DNA of 64,000 bases, taken from positions 1 through 64,000 of the forward strand of contig JALOLR010000011.1 of NCBI GenBank assembly GCA_025455885.1. The letters run 5' to 3'. Positions 40,278 to 48,554 of this stretch are shown in pieces (within the stretch, counting starts at the first letter, position 1; the number at the start of each line of letters is the position of its first letter). The DNA is from Acidimicrobiales bacterium (lineage in GTDB: Bacteria; Actinomycetota; Acidimicrobiia; Acidimicrobiales; Acidimicrobilacustridaceae). Under the pieces are notes generated by a model, which saw only the letters and a list, made by a program, of their open reading frames with translations, did not search any database and was not told where the DNA came from. The position numbers and the translations under genes were made by a program.

Positions 40278-42563
40278 CTACGACCCTTCCGTCCCGAGGA
40301 TCCGGCGCAGCAGCGCGGCTGCCCCCGCCTTGTCCAGTGGCTCGTTGCCGTTGCCGCACTTCGGCGACTGGACGCACGACGGGCACCCGTCGAGGCAGTC
40401 GCACCGCTCGATGACCTCGAGGGTGGCGTGGAGGTGTCGGTCACCGGCGTCGTAGCCGAGTTCGGCGACGCCGGCGCCGCCGGGGTAGCCGTCGTAGACG
40501 ACGATCGTGGCCGCCCCCGTCTCGGGGAGGTGCGGGGTGGACACCCCACCCACGTCCCACCGGTCGCAGATGGCGAACAGGGGGAGGATGCCGATGGCGG
40601 CGTGCTCGAGGGCGTGGAGGGCGCCGGGAAGGGTGGCGGCCGTGAGCCCCGCTTCGGCCGTCACCCGGTCGGGGACGACGTAGGCGAACGCCCGGGTGAC
40701 CAGCTCGCCGGGGGGGAGGTCGAGGTCGTGCACGCCGAGCTGCTCGCCCGTGAAGGCGTCGATGCGGCGGTAGCCGACGACCTGCGAGCTCACCCTGACA
40801 GGGCCGAGGGTCAGCTCGACGTCGCCGATGGACCGGCTGCGCTCGCGTCCGAGCACGGCGATGTCGGTGGTCGTGCGGGGCTGGGTGTACTCGCTCCCGT
40901 CGGACGGCTCGACGAGCGCCACCCGGTCGTCGAGGTCGAGGTCGGTCACCCGCCACGCCCGGCCCTGGTGCAGGTAGACGGCCCCCGGATGGGCGACCCG
41001 CAGCGCCCGTCCGCCGTCGACGGTGCCCACGAGCGTGCCGTCGGCGGTGGCGATGCGGAACTCGTCGCCGCCGGCGCTGCGTAGGCCCACGCCCCTCGAG
41101 GGCCAGCCCCGCCGGGCCCAGACGGCGGCGGGACCACGTCGGTGGTGCGGTGGTCGGAGCCGCAGCGTGTCGTCGAGGACCAGGTCGCGCACCCCGTCGT
41201 CGAGCAGGCCCGGCCACCAGACCTCGTCGGCCGGTGTGAGCGGGAGCTCGTAGGCGGCGCAGGCCAGGTGGGGCAAGAGGACGTGGGGGTTGGCGGGGTT
41301 GACCACCGCCGGCTCGGGTGGCCGGGTGAAGAGCTCGGTGGGGTGGTGCACGAACCACTGGTCGAGCTGGTCGTCGCCGGCCACGAGGGCGGCGATCGAG
41401 GAGCGCGTGTCGCGTCCGGCCCGTCCGGCCTGCTGCCACATCGATGCCACGGTGCCCGGGAACCCGTTGAGCACGCAGGCGTCGAGCCCCCCGACGTCGA
41501 TCCCGAGCTCGAGGGCGGTGGTGGCCACCACGCCGCGCAGCCGGCCGCTGAAGAGCCGCTTCTCGATGTCGCGACGCTCGCTGGCGAGGTAGCCGCCCCG
41601 GTACGGACGGATGCCGTCGGCCAGGTCGGCGCGCACCCGCCGCCGGACGTCGGCTGCCACCAGCTCGGTGGCCTTGCGGCTGCGGCAGAACGCGATGGTG
41701 CGACGCCCGTCGGCGACGAGGCCGCTCATGAGCTCGGCGGTGTCTCGGGTCGCCGAGACGGAGCGACCGTGGTGTTCCTGGTCGGCTGCAGGGTTCCAGA
41801 GGACGAAGAGCCGTTCTCCGGTGGGGGAGCCGTCGTCGGTCACCTCGGTCACCGGGAGACCGCACAGTTCCGACGCCAACCGGCCGGGGTCGCCGATGGT
41901 GGCCGACGTGAAGACGAAGGTCGGCGTCGACCCGTAGTGGGCGCAGATGCGCCGCAGCCGCCGCAGGAGGTGGGCGACGTGGGACCCGAAGATCCCCCGG
42001 AGGGTGTGGAGCTCGTCGACCACGACGTAGCGCAGCCGCATGAAGAAGGTGGCCCAGCGGGCGTGGTGGGGCAGGAGCCCGACGTGGAGCATCTCGGGGT
42101 TGGTGAGCACCACGTTGGCGTGGGCGCGAGCCCACGCTCGCTCCTCGGGGCTGCAGTCCCCGTCGTAGGCGGCGGCGGTGAGGCGGGGCACCGCCATGTC
42201 GGTGACCGAACGCAGTTGGTCGTGGGCCAGCGCCTTGGTGGGGAAGAGCAGGAGGGCGGTGCCCGACCGCAGCCCCTGGCTCACCGCTTCGGCGATGGGA
42301 GCCTGGAAGCACAGCGACTTGCCCGACGCCGTCGACGTGGCGACGGCGACCGAGCGGCCGTCCCGGGCGAGGTCGATCGCCTCGGCCTGGTGGCTCCAGA
42401 AGTGGTCGATCCCGAGCGCGTCGCGCACCTCGGCGGGGAGGGGGCGGGACAGCTCGGCGGTGCGGGCGGGTCGGGCCGGCAGGCGTTCGACGTGCACGAG
42501 GCGGGGGTCGTCGACGAACGACGCGAGGAACCCGTCCGGGCCGGGGTCGGCGGGGAGCGCCAT
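40278..42563 (-). CDS. DEAD/DEAH-box helicase with DUF1998/MZB zinc domain
   Basis: 761 aa superfamily 2 helicase of the Hrq1/MrfA (YprA) type. Motifs: STASGKS (Walker A), VDELHTLRG (DEVH-like), FTSATI, and in lobe 2 TTALELGIDVG and QQAGRAGR. The C-terminal DUF1998-like module has four cysteines in CDCLDGCPSC...SPKCGNGNEPL, a zinc site. Related enzymes act in DNA crosslink or mitomycin-lesion repair. ATG 42563 is preferred since TAGCAT ends 7 nt upstream and overlaps the other ATG (42572). The location downstream of a Tad locus matches mycobacteria. Confidence 0.92.
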   Translation of the reverse strand: MALPADPGPDGFLASFVDDPRLVHVERLPARPARTAELSRPLPAEVRDALGIDHFWSHQAEAIDLARDGRSVAVATSTASGKSLCFQAPIAEAVSQGLRSGTALLLFPTKALAHDQLRSVTDMAVPRLTAAAYDGDCSPEERAWARAHANVVLTNPEMLHVGLLPHHARWATFFMRLRYVVVDELHTLRGIFGSHVAHLLRRLRRICAHYGSTPTFVFTSATIGDPGRLASELCGLPVTEVTDDGSPTGERLFVLWNPAADQEHHGRSVSATRDTAELMSGLVADGRRTIAFCRSRKATELVAADVRRRVRADLADGIRPYRGGYLASERRDIEKRLFSGRLRGVVATTALELGIDVGGLDACVLNGFPGTVASMWQQAGRAGRDTRSSIAALVAGDDQLDQWFVHHPTELFTRPPEPAVVNPANPHVLLPHLACAAYELPLTPADEVWWPGLLDDGVRDLVLDDTLRLRPPHHRRGPAAVWARRGWPSRGVGLRSAGGDEFRIATADGTLVGTVDGGRALRVAHPGAVYLHQGRAWRVTDLDLDDRVALVEPSDGSEYTQPRTTTDIAVLGRERSRSIGDVELTLGPVRVSSQVVGYRRIDAFTGEQLGVHDLDLPPGELVTRAFAYVVPDRVTAEAGLTAATLPGALHALEHAAIGILPLFAICDRWDVGGVSTPHLPETGAATIVVYDGYPGGAGVAELGYDAGDRHLHATLEVIERCDCLDGCPSCVQSPKCGNGNEPLDKAGAAALLRRILGTEGS

Positions 42564-42638
42564 GGCGCCCATGCTAGGTGAACATCCGTACGACCGCGGG
42601 CCCGCGGCCGGGCTCGTGGAGAGCCGGCGCGAGTGGCG

Positions 42639-44042
42639 TCAGCCCGTGAAGCGGGGTGTCACCAGCACCGCCCCGGCCGGCCCCGCTCCGCCCGCGCCGC
42701 CCGTGCCGCCGGTGCCGCCCGTGCCGCCGGTACCCGGTGTGTCCGGTGGTTCCACGGCGATCTCGACGGCGCCGATGTCGCACCCGGGGCCCTGGGGGCG
42801 GGTGACCCCGCGCTGGTCGGTGGGTACGGCGACCGGTCCGTCCTGGCAGTCGGCGACGGGGATGGCGTCGAGCAGCGGGCTACCGGGCCCGGGGAGCAGG
42901 GTGCGGGTCGGGCCGCCGTTGTCGGCGAGGGGCCCGAGGAGCGGGTCGACCCCCTCCTGATCCGTGGACGCGTCCAGGGCGCAGGAGTCGTCGCTGGCGA
43001 CGTTGTACCCGAGCGAGGTCCCCGGCGGGGCCGCGCAGTTCGGGGCGCCCCCGAGCGGATCGCTGATGACCGAGGCGAAGACCTCGTCACCCTCACTCAG
43101 CCGCACGTTGGCCCCCTGCGTGGCGGCGGAGTTCCCCGTGATCGTGGAGTACACGATGGTGAGCCGGTCGCCCGCCGCGACGCCGCCGGTGTTCGACGCC
43201 GGTCCCTCGGCGACGTTGCCGGTCACCGTGGAGTCGATGAGGGTGAGGGAGCCGTTCATGGCCACGGCCGCGCCGTAGCCCGAGCCGGAGTTGGTGCCCG
43301 GCTCGGAGCGGTTCTCCGAGAGGGTGGTGCGCACGAGGGTCACCGGACTGTTGCCGAAGATCGCGCCCGCACCCCCTCCGCTTTCCTCGGCTCCCTCGGC
43401 CACGTTGCCGGTGATCGTCGAGTCGGTCACGAGCGTGATGCCGTTGGCGGCGAACGCGCCGCCGAGCCCGGCGAAGATGCTCGTCCCCCCGCCGGCCGTG
43501 TTCTGGCTGATGGTGGAGGCGGAGATGGTCAGGTCACCGGTCGAGAAGAGCCCTCCGGCGAGGCCGCCGATCTGCGTGCCGGGGGCCACGACCGGCCCGT
43601 CGGCGCGGTTCCCGGTGATGGTGCTGTCCTCGATGACCAGAGGGCCGCCGTTCCAGATGCCGCCCCCGGCGCTGTCGGACGGACCGGGAAGGAGATTGCC
43701 GCCGGTGACGCTCACGGAGCGCAGCGTGAGGCCGCCGCCCTCGCTGCGCATCACCCGCTCGAACTCGCAGGTCTGGCGGATGGTGAAGCCCGCGCCGTCC
43801 ACCACGAGCGGTACCGCGCCCGCGGGGCGGAAGAGCTGGCCCGCCACGCAGTTGGTGAGGTCCACGTCCGCGGTGAGGGTGATGGTGGTCTCGGTGGGGT
43901 CGCCGAACGCGGCGCGGAGCTCGGCATCGCTGGACGCCGTCGCGGCGCCTGCGGGCCCCCCCGCCCCGACGACGACGGTGCCGGCCACCACGACGGCGGC
44001 GACGGCGGCCGCGACGCGGCGGCGGGTTCGCTGGAGCGTCAT
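42639..44042 (-). CDS. Secreted right-handed beta-helix protein (choice-of-anchor Q type)
   Basis: 467 aa. Sec signal peptide with AGGPAGAATA cleavage region near residue 34. The body consists of parallel beta-helix coils (LVIEDSTITGNRA, LTISASTISQNTA, ITLVTDSTITGN, LTLIDSTVTGNVA, LTIVYSTITGNSA). Two cysteine-containing loops follow, and the module ends TDQRGVTRPQGPGCDIGAVE, the end signature of choice-of-anchor Q proteins. The C-terminus is a Gly-Thr-rich tail (GTGGTGGTGG) of unclear use. Function unknown; probably a surface adhesin or carbohydrate-binding protein. TAGCCT lies about 36 nt upstream, with GGGAGGG before the ATG. Confidence 0.82.
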   Translation of the reverse strand: MTLQRTRRRVAAAVAAVVVAGTVVVGAGGPAGAATASSDAELRAAFGDPTETTITLTADVDLTNCVAGQLFRPAGAVPLVVDGAGFTIRQTCEFERVMRSEGGGLTLRSVSVTGGNLLPGPSDSAGGGIWNGGPLVIEDSTITGNRADGPVVAPGTQIGGLAGGLFSTGDLTISASTISQNTAGGGTSIFAGLGGAFAANGITLVTDSTITGNVAEGAEESGGGAGAIFGNSPVTLVRTTLSENRSEPGTNSGSGYGAAVAMNGSLTLIDSTVTGNVAEGPASNTGGVAAGDRLTIVYSTITGNSAATQGANVRLSEGDEVFASVISDPLGGAPNCAAPPGTSLGYNVASDDSCALDASTDQEGVDPLLGPLADNGGPTRTLLPGPGSPLLDAIPVADCQDGPVAVPTDQRGVTRPQGPGCDIGAVEIAVEPPDTPGTGGTGGTGGTGGAGGAGPAGAVLVTPRFTG

Positions 44043-44223
44043 GGAGTCCCTCCCGGGTGATCTCGATCCGGGCAGAGGCTACTTGTCCGGCGAACGTCGC
44101 GGCGACCCGTCGGGTGACGAGCCCTCGGCCCGGGACAGCAGGACGCGAAGGGGATGATCCCCGTCGGTAGCATCATCCCGTGGGGTCACGTCGGGTCGTC
44201 ACGAGCGCAGCTGGGAGCAGCCC

Positions 44224-44580
44224 GTGTTGTTCGACGTCACCGTGACGCCCGCCGCCACCGACCCGAGCGTGACCGTCGTCGCCGTCGTCGGCGAGCTCGA
44301 CGTGGCCACGGCTCCCCGGCTCCGCCAGGAGCTGATCGGCCTGGCGTCGCACGGCAGCCGTCGCCTGGTCATCGACCTGGCCGGGGTGGACTTCCTCGAC
44401 TCGACGGGCGTCGGCGTCCTGCTCGGTGCGGTGCGGCGGGCCCGTGACGGCGACGGGCGGATCGCCCTGGCCAACGCCGAGCCCCAGGTGGCGCGGGTCT
44501 TCGAGGTGACGCGTCTGGTGGACATTCTTCCCCTGCACGCCTCCGTCGACGAGGCGACGCAGGCGCTGGCGGGGGGCTGA
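44224..44580 (+). CDS. STAS-domain anti-sigma factor antagonist
   Basis: 118 aa SpoIIAA/RsbV-like protein. The STAS core VVGELDVATAPRLRQEL leads to the phosphorylation loop VDFLDSTGVGVLLGA, with Ser60 the expected target. In partner switching, the unphosphorylated form binds the anti-sigma kinase and frees a sigma factor. The kinase gene follows 6 bp downstream. The start is GTG with GGGAG upstream; a TAGCAT box at 44168-44173 predicts a leader of about 44 nt. Confidence 0.9.
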   Translation: MLFDVTVTPAATDPSVTVVAVVGELDVATAPRLRQELIGLASHGSRRLVIDLAGVDFLDSTGVGVLLGAVRRARDGDGRIALANAEPQVARVFEVTRLVDILPLHASVDEATQALAGG

Positions 44581-44586
44581 GGCCCC

Positions 44587-45087
44587 GTGCGCGAGGTCCG
44601 ACTCGAGATCCCGGCCCGCGCCGACTACCTCTCGTTGGCCCGCCAGGTCGTGGCCGCGGCGGCCGCCGTCGAGCCCCGCTTCCGCACCGAGCGCATCGAC
44701 GACCTCCGGGTGGCCGTCTCCGAGGCGACCACCAACGCCGTCGAGGCGCACGCCGATCTCGAGAGCGACGAGAGGATCGTGATCACCTGCGATCTCGACG
44801 AGGAGCGGATCCGGGTCGAGGTGGTCGACCGGGGTGGGGGCTTCGACCCCGAGGGCGTCCCGGTGGTCCCCGACGCCGAGGACCCCGCCCGTCTGGGGTT
44901 CGAGCACGGTCTCGGCCTGCCCATCATGCGAGAGCTCGCCGACGAGTCCGAGATCGTCGCCTCGCCCGAGGGGACGTCGGTGCGCCTGGTCGTCTACCGC
45001 TCCGCGGCCGCTGCCGAGCGCGGAGCGGGCGACGCCGACGCTGCGTCGAGCGCCCCCGCCGTCGAGGGCCCCGGAGCATCTGGCTAG
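44587..45087 (+). CDS. RsbW/SpoIIAB-like serine kinase anti-sigma factor
   Basis: 166 aa GHKL-ATPase-fold protein. The N box is VSEATTNAVEAHAD, followed by DRGGGFDPEG and HGLGLPIMRELADE. Such kinases bind a sigma factor and phosphorylate the STAS partner encoded just upstream. The C-terminal 25 residues are Ala/Asp-rich and unconserved. Which sigma factor is held is unknown; none adjoins directly. Its last codons overlap the -10 box of the Mrp operon. Confidence 0.88.
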   Translation: MREVRLEIPARADYLSLARQVVAAAAAVEPRFRTERIDDLRVAVSEATTNAVEAHADLESDERIVITCDLDEERIRVEVVDRGGGFDPEGVPVVPDAEDPARLGFEHGLGLPIMRELADESEIVASPEGTSVRLVVYRSAAAAERGAGDADAASSAPAVEGPGASG

Positions 45088-45244
45088 AGTCTGCCGACCG
45101 ACGTCATCAACTGGTCACATTCGGGAAACAGCGGCGAGACCCACGCGCGGTAGACCGCTTTGAACCGGGTGGACCGTCAGCAGATGTGCCGGGAGGTCCG
45201 GTCGGCGTCGCTGATCGACGAGTCGCTCCGAAGGAGGCACCCCC
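45085..45244 (+). promoter_or_regulatory. Promoter and long leader of the Mrp antiporter operon
   Basis: TAGAGT (45085-45090) overlaps the stop of the RsbW-like gene; the start of transcription would be near 45097, leaving about 148 nt before translation. The leader ends with AAGGAGG at 45231-45237. CCGACC near the 5' end could pair with GGTCGG near 45200. A regulatory RNA is possible but no known riboswitch was recognised. Confidence 0.4.
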
Positions 45245-47677
45245 CTGCTCGCCCTCGTCCTGCTCTACGGCCTCCTGGCCGTCGTGGTCGCCCTCGCGGG
45301 TCGGAGCCTCGGGTCGAGGGTCTTCTGGTTGGCCGCCGTGGCCCCTTTGGCCACCGTGGCCTACGCCGTCGCCGCCGGGGTGTGGATCGGCGACGACGGC
45401 GCGTGGACCGAGTCGTTCAGCTGGGTGCCGGCGCTGGGGCTCGAGATGGACTTCCGCCTGGACGGCTTCGGCGTGTTGATGCTGATGGTCATCGGGGTGG
45501 TCGGGGTGGCGGTCTTCGCCTACTCGGCCGGCTACTTCCACGGCACCACCCGCACGACGCGCACGGCGACCAGCCTCCTGGCCTTCGCCGGGGCCATGGT
45601 CGGCTTGGTGGTGTCCGACAACGTGTTGCTCCTGTTCCTCTTCTGGGAGCTCACCTCGGTCACCTCGTTCCTGTTGATCGGGACGAAGGACGAAGAGCTC
45701 GGGTCGCGCTCGGCCGCGCAGCACGCCCTGCTGGTCACCGGGGGCGGCGGGCTGGCCATGCTCGGCGGGCTCGTGCTCGTCGCGCAGTCCGCCGGCAGCT
45801 ACGACCTGAGCGCCTGGGTGGCCTCACCCCCGAGCGGCACCACGGTGACGGTCGGCGTGGGACTCATCCTGGTGGGAGCGCTGACGAAGTCGGCCCAGGT
45901 GCCGTTCCACAGCTGGCTCCCGGGGGCCATGGCCGCCCCCACCCCCATCAGCGCGTTCCTCCACTCCGCGACCATGGTCAAGGCAGGGGTCTTCCTCGTC
46001 GCCCGGCTCGCTCCCGCGTTCGCCGACCTCGGGGTGTGGCGCTGGATGGTGCTCGGCGCCGGGGCGGGCTCGCTCCTGCTCGGCGGGTACCGCGCCCTGC
46101 GCCAGCACGACCTGAAGCTCGTCCTCGCTTACGGCACGATCAGTCAGCTGGGCCTGCTCATGATCCTGTTCGGCGCCGGGACCGAGGAGACCACCCTCGC
46201 CGGGTGCGTCCTGCTCGTCGCCCACGCCGCCTTCAAGGCGTCGCTGTTCCTGACCGTCGGGGTCGTCGACCACCAGACCCACACCCGGGACCTCCGGGTC
46301 CTCGACGGCCTCGGTCGGCGCTGGCCGGTGGTGGCGGGCGCGGCCGCCCTCGCCGCGGCGTCGATGGCGGGCCTCCCCCCCCTCCTCGGCTTCATCTCGA
46401 AGGAGTTGGCCCTCAAGGGACTCCTCGAGGACGCCGCGCCGGCCGGCGCCGTGCTGCTCGTCGTCCTGGTCGTCGGCTCGACGTTCACCGTGGCCTACAG
46501 CGCCCGCTTCGTCTGGGGGGCGTTCGGCCCCGCCGAGGGCGACGGCGTCCACGCCGACGACGCCCCGCGGGAGGTGACGGGTGCCGACGCCCCGCACCCG
46601 TCCAAGGCGTTCGCCGCGGCGCCGGTGGTGCTCGGCGTGCTCGGCCTGGTGCTGGGGCTCGTGCCTGCCCTGTTGAACGGTCTGGTCGGCGCGGCGGTCC
46701 GGGCCCTCGGCTTCCCGGAGGCGGACGTCTCCATCCACCTCTGGGCGGGGGTCAACGCCGCGCTCGGGCTGTCGGTCCTCATCATCGGTCTCGGGGCGGT
46801 GCTGTTCATCGCCCGCCGCACCGTGGAGCGCGGGCAGGCCTCCGTCCCGCCGCTCCCCAGCGCCTTCGGCGCCTACGAGCACGTGATCCGGGGGGTGCTG
46901 CGGGGTGCGGAGCGCCTGACGGGGGTCACCCAGAGCGGGTCGCTGCCCGTCTACCTCGGCGTGATCCTGCTCACGGCCGTGGCCCTCCCCGTCCTGCCGA
47001 TGCTCTCGGCCGGTGGGCCCGACGAGTGGCCGGCGCTCGTCGACTCGCCCCTGCAGCTGGTGCTGGGGTTCGTGATGGTCGTCGCCGCCCTGGCCGCGAC
47101 GGTCACCCGTCGGCGCTTCGTGGCGGTCCTCCTCCTCGGGGCGGTGGGCTACGCCATGGTGGGGATGTTCCTCGTCCAGGGCGCTCCCGACCTCGCCCTC
47201 ACCCAGGTCCTCATCGAGACGCTGGGGATCGCCGCCTTCGTCCTGGTGCTGCGCCACCTCCCGGAGGGCTTCCCCAGGACCATGACCCCCGGTCGCAGGC
47301 TCGTCCCGGCCGTCATCGGCGTCATCGTCGCCGCGTTCGTGTTCGTGTTCCTCATCACGACCGGAGCCCTGCGCGACACGACCCTCACCCCTGACCGGGC
47401 CGCCGAGGACGTCGCCGCCGGCACGGCGTCGGTGAGCGAGGAGTTCCTGGTGCGCTCCGAACCCGAGGCGCACGGGCTCAACGTCGTCAACGTCATCATC
47501 GTCGACTTCCGCGGCTTCGACACCATGGGGGAGATCACGGTGCTCGTGGTGGCGAGCTTGGGCGTGATCGGCCTCGTGAGGGCCGGGCGGCGACGGTTCG
47601 CGCAGGACGACGGTGATCACGCCGCCGACGAGGTCGCCCGCGTGCCCACGGCGACAGCGACGGAGGAGGCCCGGTGA
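45245..47677 (+). CDS. mrpA: Mrp Na+/H+ antiporter subunit A (MrpA with fused MrpB-type domain)
   Basis: 810 aa polytopic membrane protein related to NuoL. The proton-channel part covers roughly 1-500 (SYFHGTTRTTR, ELTSVTSFLLIG, HSWLPGAMAAPTPISAFLHSATMVKAG, ASLFLTVG); a DUF4040/MnhB-like C-terminal part follows (GAPDLALTQVLIETLGIAAFVLVLR). The start is probably CTG 45245: a perfect AAGGAGG lies 7 nt upstream and this restores the first transmembrane helix (LLALVLLYGLLAVVVALAG). The first conventional codon, GTG 45284, has no ribosome site and cuts that helix. It is the first of seven genes, all overlapping by 4 bp. Confidence 0.9.
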   Translation: MLALVLLYGLLAVVVALAGRSLGSRVFWLAAVAPLATVAYAVAAGVWIGDDGAWTESFSWVPALGLEMDFRLDGFGVLMLMVIGVVGVAVFAYSAGYFHGTTRTTRTATSLLAFAGAMVGLVVSDNVLLLFLFWELTSVTSFLLIGTKDEELGSRSAAQHALLVTGGGGLAMLGGLVLVAQSAGSYDLSAWVASPPSGTTVTVGVGLILVGALTKSAQVPFHSWLPGAMAAPTPISAFLHSATMVKAGVFLVARLAPAFADLGVWRWMVLGAGAGSLLLGGYRALRQHDLKLVLAYGTISQLGLLMILFGAGTEETTLAGCVLLVAHAAFKASLFLTVGVVDHQTHTRDLRVLDGLGRRWPVVAGAAALAAASMAGLPPLLGFISKELALKGLLEDAAPAGAVLLVVLVVGSTFTVAYSARFVWGAFGPAEGDGVHADDAPREVTGADAPHPSKAFAAAPVVLGVLGLVLGLVPALLNGLVGAAVRALGFPEADVSIHLWAGVNAALGLSVLIIGLGAVLFIARRTVERGQASVPPLPSAFGAYEHVIRGVLRGAERLTGVTQSGSLPVYLGVILLTAVALPVLPMLSAGGPDEWPALVDSPLQLVLGFVMVVAALAATVTRRRFVAVLLLGAVGYAMVGMFLVQGAPDLALTQVLIETLGIAAFVLVLRHLPEGFPRTMTPGRRLVPAVIGVIVAAFVFVFLITTGALRDTTLTPDRAAEDVAAGTASVSEEFLVRSEPEAHGLNVVNVIIVDFRGFDTMGEITVLVVASLGVIGLVRAGRRRFAQDDGDHAADEVARVPTATATEEAR

Positions 47678-48174
47678 ACCCCGAGCCCGTCGAGCCTCCC
47701 GCCGAGGCGTTCGTCGACCCCGAGGCCGGGCGGGTGCCGATGCGCCCGTCGTCGCCCATCCTCGACATCGTCGTGCGGGCCGAGTTCCACGTGCTGCTCG
47801 TCGTGTCGGTGTACCTGCTCTTCGCGGGGCACAACGGTCCCGGCGGCGGCTTCGTGGGCGGCCTCGTGGCCGGGGCGGCCTGCGCCGTCCGCTACGTGGC
47901 GGGCGGACCGGCCGAGCTGCGCCGTTCCATCCGGGTGCGCCCCACTACCCTCCTCGGTGCCGGGCTCGTGGTCGCCGGAGCGACTGCCTTCCTCTCGCTC
48001 GTCAACGACGGGGGCTTCCTCCAGCACCGCCTCCTGAAGGTCGACGTGCCCTTCATCGGGCCGGTGAAGACGAGCAGTGCGTTCTTCTTCGACTTCGGGG
48101 TCTACCTCGTCGTGCTCGGCACCGTGCTCGTGATCCTCGCCGAGCTCGGCGCCCCGTCGGAGGACGAGCAGTGA
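47674..48174 (+). CDS. mrpB: Mrp antiporter subunit B
   Basis: 166 aa with four membrane helices. The MnhB family block SVYLLFAGHNGPGGGFVGGLVAGAA is clear, followed by FIGPVKTSSAFFFDFGVYLVVLG. It is part of the hetero-oligomeric Na+/H+ antiporter complex. GTG overlaps mrpA by 4 bp. Confidence 0.92.
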   Translation: MNPEPVEPPAEAFVDPEAGRVPMRPSSPILDIVVRAEFHVLLVVSVYLLFAGHNGPGGGFVGGLVAGAACAVRYVAGGPAELRRSIRVRPTTLLGAGLVVAGATAFLSLVNDGGFLQHRLLKVDVPFIGPVKTSSAFFFDFGVYLVVLGTVLVILAELGAPSEDEQ

Positions 48175-48554
48175 CCGTCCTCGTCGCCGCGCTCGTGGCC
48201 GTCCTGTACGGCACCGGCGTCTACCTCGTGCTGCAACGCACGCTGACACGCGTGATCCTCGGGCTGGCGCTGATCAGCCATGGCTGCAACCTGTTGCTGC
48301 TCGCCGCCGGCGGGGGTTCGGGGGCGGCGGCGTTCATCGGCCGGGTGTCGGGCGACGAGGTCGTGGTCGACCCTCTCCCTCAGGCGCTCATCCTGACCGC
48401 CATCGTCATCACCTTCGGCCTCACCGTCTTCCTCCTGGCGCTGGCCTACCGCAGCTTCCAGCTGACCAGGGACGACGAGGTCGAGGACGACCTCGAGGAC
48501 CGCCGCATCGCCAAGCTGTCCGAGGACCGGCTGCAGGAGCGGGTCGAGCCATGA
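48171..48554 (+). CDS. mrpC: Mrp antiporter subunit C
   Basis: 127 aa NuoK-like subunit with three helices: LVAVLYGTGVYLVLQRTLTRVILGLALISHGCNLLLL and DPLPQALILTAIVITFGLTVFLLAL. An acidic cytosolic tail ends the protein. GTG 48171 overlaps mrpB; a longer open frame upstream is a shadow. Confidence 0.92.
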   Translation: MTVLVAALVAVLYGTGVYLVLQRTLTRVILGLALISHGCNLLLLAAGGGSGAAAFIGRVSGDEVVVDPLPQALILTAIVITFGLTVFLLALAYRSFQLTRDDEVEDDLEDRRIAKLSEDRLQERVEP

